A DNA stretch of 64,000 nt from an uncultured Collinsella sp. (GTDB lineage Bacteria; Actinomycetota; Coriobacteriia; Coriobacteriales; Coriobacteriaceae): the NCBI GenBank assembly GCA_900542155.1, contig UQMD01000007.1:24581-88580 (forward strand), read 5' to 3'. This document shows positions 32,889 through 39,579 of this stretch, in pieces. The notes under the pieces were generated by a model. The model was not told where the DNA came from. It was given only the letters and a program-made list of their open reading frames with translations, and did not search any database. Each line of letters opens with the position of its first letter. The first letter of the stretch is position 1. The position numbers and the translations under genes were made by a program.

Positions 32889-33625
32889 TGACGGTCTATG
32901 TGACAGGCGACGTGCACGGCAGGGCCGAGTACGGGTCCAGCCGGTTCGCCTTCAGGTCTTGGCCACTGGGCCGGACCCTGACGCGCGATGACGCAGTGAT
33001 CGTGGCCGGCGACTTCGGCTTTGTCTGGGATGGATCCAACGCCGAGAAATACTGGCTCGACTGGTTCGAATCGAAGCCCTGGACCACGTGTTTCGTAGAC
33101 GGCAACCATGAGAACCACCACGCCCTGGCCGGGCTACCGGTGCGGGAGTGGAACGGCGGGCTCGTCCATGAGGCGCGACCGCACGTGCTGCACCTGATGC
33201 GCGGGGAGGTGTTCGATATCGACGGGCTCACGGTCCTTGCCATGGGCGGTGCCACGAGCAACGACAGGCAGTATCGCAGGGAGGGGAGGAGCTGGTGGCC
33301 CGAGGAGATGCCGAGCGAGGAAGAGATGGAGCACTGCCGCGCCTCGCTCGACCGCGTGGGCTGGAAAGTTGACCACGTTGTGACTCACGAGGCGCCGGCT
33401 GCCCTTGCTGAGGGGCTGTGTCGCGAGCTCGGGCGCGAGTATCGGGACGACCGGCTTCAGCGATTCCTGGGTGAGCTCGACGGACGGCTCGGCTACCGCG
33501 TCTGGTTCTTCGGTCACTACCATCGCGATAAATGGTGCGACACCAGGCATCGCCTTATCTACCGAGACATCGTGCCGATCGAAGATGCTGCGCCCGGTTC
33601 TAGAAACCTTCTAAAAGCGCTCTAG
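32888..33625 (+). CDS. Metallophosphoesterase 3
   Basis: 245 aa. Motifs: YVTGDVHG, VAGDFGF, VDGNHENHH, VTHEAP and FGHYH. Paralog of the previous gene. The ATG shares its first base with the stop of the previous gene. The stop codon lies inside a 16-bp inverted repeat. Since the metal ligands are intact in all three copies, all are probably active. The product may act on cyclic nucleotides, RNA ends or protein phosphates; the sequence does not decide. Confidence 0.85.
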   Translation: MTVYVTGDVHGRAEYGSSRFAFRSWPLGRTLTRDDAVIVAGDFGFVWDGSNAEKYWLDWFESKPWTTCFVDGNHENHHALAGLPVREWNGGLVHEARPHVLHLMRGEVFDIDGLTVLAMGGATSNDRQYRREGRSWWPEEMPSEEEMEHCRASLDRVGWKVDHVVTHEAPAALAEGLCRELGREYRDDRLQRFLGELDGRLGYRVWFFGHYHRDKWCDTRHRLIYRDIVPIEDAAPGSRNLLKAL

Positions 33626-33638
33626 AAGGTTTCTAGAA
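33598..33638. terminator. 16-bp inverted repeat over the end of phosphoesterase 3
   Basis: TTCTAGAAACCTTCTA (33598-33613) is the exact complement of 33623-33638, with a 9-base loop. It lies between converging genes and may end transcription in both directions. Each arm holds TTCTAGAA, itself a palindrome. Confidence 0.6.
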
Positions 33639-33667
33639 ATCAGTTACCTGACAGGAAGGGCGCGGGA

Positions 33668-34246
33668 CTACTCGCCCCTCATCTTGGTCATGACCTCGAC
33701 CTTGGCCTCGGCCACGGTCGCCCGCCGCTCGGAGGCGGCGAGGCGGTCCTTGAGGGCGGCGACTTCGGCCATCAGGTCGCGCTGGGCCAGTAGCGCATCG
33801 CTCAGCTCGGCTTGGGCTTTCAACGCGGCGTCACGCTCGACGCGCAGACGCTCGATCTCATCGGACATGGCCTCAGCCTCGGCGTGGAGCTGGACGACCT
33901 GCCTGCTGAGCTCCCTGGCATCGGCGAGGTATCTGACGCTCGCGGCATGGAGCTCATTGTTTTCGAGCTCGATGCTCGCGGTGTCGAGCTCGAACTTCTC
34001 CTCGATAAAGGCGACCCGCTCATTGCAGTCGGCCTCAAGTCTTTCGTTCCGGTCTCTCGCCTCGACGAGCTTGCGGTTGAATTCGTCGAGCTGGGCCCTG
34101 AGTAACGCGTTCTCGGTCTTGAGATCGGCGGTCTCGCGCAGCAGCTTCTCTCGCCAAGCCTTTTCAATCTGCTCGGCGGCCTCATCGAGGACGTCCTTCG
34201 CGCCGGGCGTCTCGCTGATTTTTCTGTCGTTCGGGTTGTCTGTCAT
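33668..34246 (-). CDS. Coiled-coil protein of the mobile element
   Basis: 192 aa, nearly all predicted coiled coil (about residues 25-185), rich in Glu, Ala, Arg and Leu, without membrane segment. Examples: REKLLRETADLKTENALLRA and SDEIERLRVERDAALKAQ. The ATG at 34246 is preceded by TTGGAGTG; a TTG at 34261 is a weaker choice. It could be a structural partner or a DNA-segregation or KfrA-like accessory protein, but no DNA-binding domain is seen. It converges on the phosphoesterase operon. Confidence 0.65.
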   Translation of the reverse strand: MTDNPNDRKISETPGAKDVLDEAAEQIEKAWREKLLRETADLKTENALLRAQLDEFNRKLVEARDRNERLEADCNERVAFIEEKFELDTASIELENNELHAASVRYLADARELSRQVVQLHAEAEAMSDEIERLRVERDAALKAQAELSDALLAQRDLMAEVAALKDRLAASERRATVAEAKVEVMTKMRGE

Positions 34247-34261
34247 CGTGCGGCACTCCAA

Positions 34262-34854
34262 TCAACAATGGGCATGGCTCCGCCATGCCGTACGGCTGGG
34301 AACAAATACGCGGCCGCTGTTGAGTTGTGTTTGTCCTGCGCTTGGTGAGTTCTAAAAGCGTCTCAAGTCATACGTTCACGCAGGTTTTCGATTGGAGAAA
34401 TACCGCACGTTTTCATGGTATCACGTGCCTTAAAGAACATGAATGGGCGGTCATATCGATTCGTTGAAAATAGCACCTACGACGTGCTGGTGGCGGGAGA
34501 GTGATGGCGTTAAAGATGTCGAGAATGATTATGGGAGTATTTTAGATGCAGGTATGAGAAAGGGTCGAATCGAAGTGTCTGGCCGGACGCCAATTGTCCG
34601 GGAACTGTTTCGGTTCGACCCTGCTTCATTTTACATCCGCGGCATGTTTTTGTAGACGCCTGGCGATTACCGACCTTCACGACCTCGATGACGGTTTCCC
34701 CGTCCTCGATTCTTGCCAGATTGCGGTAGACATGCTGCGTGAATGGTCGGATATCATTTGAGCCAGAATCCTCTTCTATTGAAGCGGATTCTGGCTCAGT
34801 GGTTTTTAACTCGGTTGTTTGACAGAAGCCCACGTCGATAGTCGGGCTGTGGAC
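34262..34854. other. Gene-poor stretch in the mobile element
   Basis: No convincing gene in these 593 bases. A perfect 12-bp inverted repeat GAGCCAGAATCC/GGATTCTGGCTC (34760-34771, 34786-34797) is followed on the plus strand by GGTTTTTAAC and may be a terminator. GGCCGGACGCC/TTGTCCGGGAAC near 34580-34605 is a weaker dyad. An open frame on the minus strand (34510-34833) crosses the hairpin and has no recognisable domain or ribosome site. Confidence 0.4.
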
Positions 34855-35241
34855 TTAAGATTTCGGGGGCTCCCAAGCGTTTTCGATCGCGGCGCGGTAG
34901 ATTGCAGCGTAATTAAGCATCCAGCTGCCATCACCAGTTTTTTGAATATACCCCTTATCCTTTAGAGAAGTATAGGCTCGGGATATCGTGTTCTTGCTCA
35001 AGTGGTAGTGATCCTCAATCCATTTGCTTCTAGCGCAAAAGCCCATGGGCCGTTTGTTTTTGGAAGGTTTTCCAAACTTCCATACGAGGCCGAGGATGAG
35101 ACGCTCGGCGGCAACGGTGGTGACGCAGCACGCCCACTCGGGCACTGAAATAAAAATAGCTTTATCCATTTTCTCTATAATCTTTCGTTGCTCGGTAACA
35201 TCATCGTTGAATATGTCGGAAATTGACGGTAGCTCGCTCAT
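34855..35241 (-). CDS. Winged-helix protein, possibly replication or regulation
   Basis: 128 aa. The C-terminal half carries a helix-turn-helix with wing (SKWIEDHYHLSKNTISRAYTSLKDKGYIQKTGDGSWMLN, about residues 72-110). The N-terminal half is acidic (IFNDDVTEQRKIIEKMDKAIFISVPEWACCV). This resembles the DNA-binding part of small plasmid initiators and of GntR-like wHTH proteins. It is 9 bases downstream of the excisionase-like gene and likely in the same transcript. If it binds the CCATTTTGG iterons, it could be an initiator. Confidence 0.6.
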   Translation of the reverse strand: MSELPSISDIFNDDVTEQRKIIEKMDKAIFISVPEWACCVTTVAAERLILGLVWKFGKPSKNKRPMGFCARSKWIEDHYHLSKNTISRAYTSLKDKGYIQKTGDGSWMLNYAAIYRAAIENAWEPPKS

Positions 35242-35250
35242 GTTTACCGC

Positions 35251-35496
35251 CTAGTCAAGGTGGGCGGTACGACCTTCAAGCTGCTTGAAAAGCTCATAGA
35301 ATGAGCTTTCAAACATGTAATTCGAGCGATGGATTTGGATGAGCTTGCCGGACTCGCGCATAAACTTGCGCGCGGTGTTTTCGCTCCAGCCAGTGAGTTC
35401 GCGGATATCGTTAACGCGGAGCAACCGATCGCACTGAGCGGCACCAGTGGGGAAAGTCGGTGTGGACGCCTGAGTGCTAATCTGTGGAGTAGCCAT
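35251..35496 (-). CDS. xis: Excisionase-like HTH protein
   Basis: 81 aa. A short MerR/AlpA-type helix-turn-helix (LLRVNDIRELTGWSENTARKFMRESGKLIQIHRSNYMFESSFYELF, about 25-70), as found in excisionases of integrative elements. It lies upstream of the winged-helix gene and near the integrase, all on the minus strand. AAAGGAT precedes the ATG. It probably bends DNA at the att ends to favour excision. Confidence 0.7.
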   Translation of the reverse strand: MATPQISTQASTPTFPTGAAQCDRLLRVNDIRELTGWSENTARKFMRESGKLIQIHRSNYMFESSFYELFKQLEGRTAHLD

Positions 35497-35544
35497 GATG
35501 AGCTATCCTTTCAATGAGGGCCCTCCCTGTGCTTGTAAGACTTA

Positions 35545-35597
35545 CCAGGTTCATAAGCACTTGGGGGGCCGGTTTTTATGGCTACATGCGTAGCCAT
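35545..35597. promoter_or_regulatory. Dyads between integrase and excisionase genes
   Basis: ATGGCTAC-ATGC-GTAGCCAT (35578-35597) is a perfect 8-bp dyad, and GTGCTT...AAGCAC encloses CTTGTAAGACTTACCAG upstream of it. The 218-base gap is AT-rich and holds no gene; these are likely promoter or Xis/Int-binding sites. Confidence 0.45.
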
Positions 35598-35714
35598 CTG
35601 ACAGCTTTAGAATCTATTAAAACTCATTAGATGTCAATCAAATAAAGCGTCTACCTGCGGAAATAGTAGTATAGTACCGTAATATTATTGATGAAACGAT
35701 GAATGAATGACATG

Positions 35715-36962
35715 CTATTTCTCGCTTTTCTGTATATAGGCGTTGATGAAGTCTTCGTAGCCTTTAACTGCTTTTATTTCTGATTGTTGAACGAGGCTTG
35801 TATACGTTTTGAGCGTGATATTGGGGTCCGCGTGGCCAAGAATACCTTGCACGCTTCTAACGTCCGATCCGTTCGCCAGCATAAAAGTGCTTACACAATG
35901 CCTGAGCTGATGCGGGCAGATGCCCTTATATAGTTTTCCGCCAGTCGAATTGTTCGGCTCATAGATTCCAAGATTGCAGCTAACTGCGAAATCGCGAAAC
36001 CAATGGTTGAAGATGTAGTTTTTCATGTGACAGACAGTAGGGACCCCCTGCTTGACAGCAATATCGCTAATGATGGGAGTACTGCCAGTCTGGGACAGCC
36101 CCAGAGAGGCCAGGAGCTCTTTTTGTATGGCTGACCATGATTGAAGGCGTTCGGCCAAGGTTTCTCCAACGGGGATTTTGCGTTGGCTTTCTTGTGACTT
36201 GGGTGCCCTCAGTTCATGGTCGTTGGTGTACTGCCTGTCAATTTTCAAGGTTTTATTGGCAGGGTCCCAATCGCGCCATTCGAGGCCCAGCATCTCGCCT
36301 TTCCGCATACCCGTATACACTAGTACTAGCGTACCAACAGCTTCGGCGGTGAGCTCAATGTGTTGAAGATGTGTGCATAGGGTAGCTACTTGGTCGATTG
36401 TCAGTGATTCTCTTTTGTTGCGTGGTCTGCGAACATGAACGGTAGCGCAGGGGTTTCGGTCAATTATTCTCTTTGCGACTGCATTCGACAGAATCTGACG
36501 CAGTTTTGAATTGATTCGTACAAGCTCTGATGGTTTGTATTTTCCCGTACGACGAGCTTCGGCATATGCTTCTTCGATTAGATCGGGAGTTAGCCCCTCA
36601 ATTGTCTGAAACGCACCGAATAGGTCTTCGATATGCCTGCAATCGTACGCTTCTCTTTCATAGCTCGTTGGCACAAGCTCGGTGTCCCTATTTTCATGAA
36701 AGGCCCAGCAGTAGGACGCAAGCAAAGTGGGCTTTTTAGTTTTAGTGATCGTGCCAGAGGAGTTGATTTCAGCCAGCTTGGCCTGCATTGCAGCCTTAGC
36801 TTCTGTTTTAGTCTTGCAACGAACCGTATAAGTTGGGGATCGTTTGTAGCGCCCTGTCTTCGGGTCCTTGACTCCAAGGGAAAAATAATAGCGATAGGTG
36901 TTAGGTGATCTCTTGTCTTTCCAACACGTGCCTCTTCCGCTAATTAGTGGCTGTTCTGACAT
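35715..36962 (-). CDS. int: Tyrosine recombinase / integrase
   Basis: 415 aa. The N-terminal AP2-like arm-binding region (YYFSLGVKDPKTGRYKRSPTYTV), a core-binding SAM-like domain (about 75-165), and the catalytic domain carry R220 (TGMRKGE), K255 (PKSQES), H351-x2-R354 (HQLRH), H377 (GILGHAD) and the nucleophile Y387 (LKTYTSL). All catalytic residues are present. Similar in layout to Tn916/ICE-type integrases. It lies 190 bases from attR and should catalyse insertion into the tRNA-Arg 3' end. Confidence 0.95.
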   Translation of the reverse strand: MSEQPLISGRGTCWKDKRSPNTYRYYFSLGVKDPKTGRYKRSPTYTVRCKTKTEAKAAMQAKLAEINSSGTITKTKKPTLLASYCWAFHENRDTELVPTSYEREAYDCRHIEDLFGAFQTIEGLTPDLIEEAYAEARRTGKYKPSELVRINSKLRQILSNAVAKRIIDRNPCATVHVRRPRNKRESLTIDQVATLCTHLQHIELTAEAVGTLVLVYTGMRKGEMLGLEWRDWDPANKTLKIDRQYTNDHELRAPKSQESQRKIPVGETLAERLQSWSAIQKELLASLGLSQTGSTPIISDIAVKQGVPTVCHMKNYIFNHWFRDFAVSCNLGIYEPNNSTGGKLYKGICPHQLRHCVSTFMLANGSDVRSVQGILGHADPNITLKTYTSLVQQSEIKAVKGYEDFINAYIQKSEK

Positions 36963-37153
36963 CTTTGCACTCCGTTTCTTTGAATAGTTTTCAACAATTC
37001 ATTGAGTGCAGTTTAGCTAAAGCCGTTAGTAATATGTTTGTAAAAGCATAGGCGCAGCTACCGGAGGTAAAAGACACAAACTGCTATGTTTATCTGCGGT
37101 TATATGATGTTCAATGATGCTTGATGAATGGTAGGGGGTAGCATTAAATCATA

Positions 37154-37201
37154 TCTCCTAAAGCGGGTGTCGACGGTTCGAATCCGCCCGGGGGCACCAG
37201 A
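37154..37201 (+). repeat. attR, 48-bp direct repeat
   Basis: Exact copy of 23621-23668 without the 5' half of the tRNA, so this is the attachment site at the far end of the element. Confidence 0.92.
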
Positions 37202-37209
37202 GATTTACC

Positions 37210-37240
37210 GAGCCCGGTACCTCCACGGTGTCGGGCTCTT
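37210..37240 (+). terminator. tRNA terminator, copy 1
   Basis: GAGCCCGGTACC-TCCAC-GGTGTCGGGCTC followed by TTCTGGTC. It was presumably the original terminator of the tRNA-Arg transcript, displaced by the insertion. Confidence 0.75.
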
Positions 37241-37251
37241 CTGGTCAAAAG

Positions 37252-37277
37252 GCCGGATTCGGACCGTCGACACCCGC
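37252..37277 (-). repeat. Inverted fragment of the att/tRNA sequence
   Basis: The reverse complement, read on the minus strand, begins GCGGGTGTCGACGGT and continues CCGAATCCGGC. It matches the tRNA anticodon-to-T-arm sequence at 24 of 26 positions. It faces the attR copy 60 bases away. Confidence 0.7.
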
Positions 37278-37304
37278 GTCACCAATTTCCCCGCGGGGGG
37301 AGTT

Positions 37305-37329
37305 TTCGAATCCGCCCGGGGGCACCAGA
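37305..37329 (+). repeat. Third direct fragment of the att site
   Basis: TTCGAATCCGCCCGGGGGCA then CCAGA matches the last 25 bases of the 48-bp repeat. It is followed after eight bases by a second copy of the tRNA terminator. Confidence 0.8.
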
Positions 37330-37337
37330 TGAATATC

Positions 37338-37370
37338 GAGCCCGGTACCGCTATGGTGCCGGGCTCTTCT
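37338..37370 (+). terminator. tRNA terminator, copy 2
   Basis: GAGCCCGGTACC-GCTAT-GGTGCCGGGCTC followed by TTCTGGTC, nearly identical to 37210-37240. Confidence 0.75.
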
Positions 37371-37408
37371 GGTCTATAGTCACGTTCATTTATGGGCGGC
37401 AATTCCAC

Positions 37409-37451
37409 GTCAAAAGCAAAGCGCCCGCTTGCCGGGGGAGCAAGCGGGCGC
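37409..37451 (-). terminator. Terminator of the signalling operon (minus strand)
   Basis: GCGCCCGCTTGC (37421-37432) and GCAAGCGGGCGC (37440-37451) form a perfect 12-bp stem; on the minus strand it is followed by TTTGCTTTTGAC. Confidence 0.85.
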
Positions 37452-37503
37452 TTCTGAGCGAATATGTTTGCAGCGTTCGCTGCCGCAGGTAATAAGCAGC
37501 CGA

Positions 37504-39447
37504 CTAGTTGCTTGTACCGGAATCGTCCCCGGAGCCAGAGCCAGAAATCGAAACCGTCAGCGTAATCGTGCTGTCGGTGGACTGCTTGCCGGTGGGGGAG
37601 ACACCCGTGACAGTTGCGTTCTCGTTGCCGTTCACGGGATTGCCGTTCTCATCGCAGAATGCGATGTTGTAGAACCCGGCGTTGTTGAGCGCGGTGACGG
37701 CGGCGGAGATGCTCTTGCCGTACAGGTTGCCCGGAACGCTGGCCTTGCCGGACTTCTTGGCGATGACGACGGTGATCGTGGCACCCGGCTTTTGCTTACC
37801 GCTGGGATTCCAGCTAATGACGGTACCCTCGGCGACAGAGTCGTTCTCCTGGTAGCTCACGTCGACGCCAAAACCGGCCATGTCGAGGGCGTTGCGTGCC
37901 TGGGCCTCGGTCATGTCGGTCAGATCGGGCACCGAGGTAGTGTCCGGGCCGCTCGAGACCTTATACGAGATGGTCGTGCCCTTCTTAACCTCCTTGCCGG
38001 CTTCGGTACCCTGCTCAAAGACCTGACCTTCGTCGGCCTCGTTGGCTTCCTCGGAGGCGCTGCCCTTCAGGCCTACGCTTGCCAGCGCTGCCTCGGCTTG
38101 GTCCTTGGTCAAACCGACGAGCCGCGGGACCTCAACCTTTTCGGAGGGCTTGGGACCCTTGGAGATCACCAGGTTCACCCTTGTGCCCTTGGGCTTTTTG
38201 GTGTGGCCGTTGGGGGTCTGCTCGACGACCTTACCCTCGTCGACGTCATCGTTGTAGCTCTGGTCGACGGTGCCGACCTCCAGGCCGGCCTCCTGGATCT
38301 GCTCGACGGCGGTTTCCTGATCCTTGCCCAGCACATCGGGGACCGTAACCTGGTCGCCGCTGAACATGCCCATGGCAAAGGCTACGACGATACCGATGAC
38401 GGCGATGGCAGCCACCACGGCGGCAATAATCTTGTTCTTGTTGGACTTGGGCTTCTCGGCCTCGTAGGAACCGGTGGAACCCGAGACGGCGCTGCGGGGA
38501 TTGGTCTGGCCGCTCACGCCCGAGACGGGGCGAACCATAGCGCGCGTGGAGTCAGACAGCTCGCGGGTCTTGGTGGCACCCAGGTCGCCGGCGGCACCGA
38601 TAATGCGCGTGGGCTCCGAGACGTTGACGGCACGACCGGACAGGTAGCTATTGAGCACCTGGCGCAGCTCGTCGGCCGTCTGGAAGCGGTTGGCCGGGTC
38701 CTTCTCCATGCACTTGAGGATGATGCGCTCCAGGTCGGCATCAACGCCGGAGTTGATCTGGCTCGGCGGGATAGGCAGCTCGTTGACCTGCTTGAGTGCC
38801 ACCGAGATGGCGTCGTCTCCGTCGAAGGGCACACGGCCGGTAGCGCACTCGTACATGACGACGCCCAGCGAGTAGATATCCGAGGTGGGGCCGAGGTCCT
38901 GACCGCGGGTCTGCTCGGGGCTTACGTAGTGGGCGGTGCCCAGCACGTTGTTGTCCTGCGTGAGGTGGCTGTTCTTGGCGCGCGCGATACCAAAGTCCAT
39001 CACCTTGATGTTGCCGTCAGGCAGCACCATGATATTTTGCGGCTTAATGTCGCGGTGGATGATCTCGTGCTTATGGGCGACCGAAAGCGCGGAGCTGATC
39101 TGCGAGCCGATCTGTGCGACCTTCTTGGGATCGAGGGCACCGTGGCTTTTGATGCCGCTTTTAAGGTCGGTACCGCGCAGGTACTCCATGACGATGTAAT
39201 AGGTGTCGCCGTCCTTGCCCCAATCGTAGACGCCTACGATATAGGGGGAGGACAGGCCTGCTGCTGCCTGGGCCTCCTGCTTAAAGCGGGCGGCGAAGGT
39301 GGCGTCGCCGGCATACTGCGGCAGCATGATCTTGACGGCAACCGTGCGGTCGAGGACCTGATCCTGTGCACGGAAGACGGTCGCCATGCCGCCTGTTCCC
39401 ACCTTATCCTTGAGGAGGTATCTTCCCCCGAGGACCCTCTGTTCCAT
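37504..39447 (-). CDS. pknB: PASTA-domain Ser/Thr protein kinase (PknB type)
   Basis: 647 aa. Cytosolic kinase domain (about 8-275) with GTGGMATVF, Lys39 (VAVKIM), HRDIKPQN, DFG and the SPEQ substrate motif. A juxtamembrane linker follows, then one membrane helix (IIAAVVAAIAVIGIVVAFAMGMF, about 345-367). The extracellular part has four PASTA repeats (TVPDVLGKDQETAV; EVPRLVGLTKDQAE; SVPDLTDMTEAQAR; SVPGNLYGKSISAA) that bind muropeptides. The ATG at 39447 has AGGAG six bases upstream. Last gene of the operon; as in mycobacteria, it probably couples cell-wall state to phosphorylation of FHA proteins and is reversed by the PP2C enzyme. Confidence 0.95.
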   Translation of the reverse strand: MEQRVLGGRYLLKDKVGTGGMATVFRAQDQVLDRTVAVKIMLPQYAGDATFAARFKQEAQAAAGLSSPYIVGVYDWGKDGDTYYIVMEYLRGTDLKSGIKSHGALDPKKVAQIGSQISSALSVAHKHEIIHRDIKPQNIMVLPDGNIKVMDFGIARAKNSHLTQDNNVLGTAHYVSPEQTRGQDLGPTSDIYSLGVVMYECATGRVPFDGDDAISVALKQVNELPIPPSQINSGVDADLERIILKCMEKDPANRFQTADELRQVLNSYLSGRAVNVSEPTRIIGAAGDLGATKTRELSDSTRAMVRPVSGVSGQTNPRSAVSGSTGSYEAEKPKSNKNKIIAAVVAAIAVIGIVVAFAMGMFSGDQVTVPDVLGKDQETAVEQIQEAGLEVGTVDQSYNDDVDEGKVVEQTPNGHTKKPKGTRVNLVISKGPKPSEKVEVPRLVGLTKDQAEAALASVGLKGSASEEANEADEGQVFEQGTEAGKEVKKGTTISYKVSSGPDTTSVPDLTDMTEAQARNALDMAGFGVDVSYQENDSVAEGTVISWNPSGKQKPGATITVVIAKKSGKASVPGNLYGKSISAAVTALNNAGFYNIAFCDENGNPVNGNENATVTGVSPTGKQSTDSTITLTVSISGSGSGDDSGTSN

Positions 39448-39579
39448 TCCTGCTCCTAACATAACTATTCGCTCAACGATGTGTGTAGTACCAAATGTGT
39501 GGCCGCTGGGGCCGTGTGGCGCGTTGCCGCTAGCCCATCGGCCGTGGCGCGCCCCGAGTATCCGCTTCGATCACGGGCA

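Larger units (their letters stand above)
23621..37201. mobile_element. Integrative mobilizable element of about 13.5 kb in tRNA-Arg(CCU)
   Basis: A perfect 48-bp direct repeat (23621-23668 and 37154-37201), identical to the tRNA-Arg 3' half plus three bases, bounds the region. Inside are a tyrosine integrase next to the right end, an excisionase-like HTH, MobC and relaxase, an oriT-like hairpin cluster, iterons, an XRE repressor and cargo (surface protein, lipoprotein, three phosphoesterases, small toxin-like peptide). No VirB4/VirD4/TraG-type or phage structural genes are visible, so it would need a helper conjugation system. Edge regions are AT-richer than the chromosome, which supports foreign origin. 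Confidence 0.9.

Noticed and set aside
34443..34833. Short frames on both strands (70 and 107 aa)
   Set aside because: They overlap each other, lack ribosome sites and cross a perfect hairpin.
23669..37153. Prophage
   Set aside because: Integrase and phosphoesterases occur in phages, but no capsid, portal, terminase, tail or lysis genes are present, while MobC and a relaxase are.
23669..37153. Self-transmissible ICE
   Set aside because: No VirB4, VirD4/TraG coupling protein or other type IV secretion genes can be seen.
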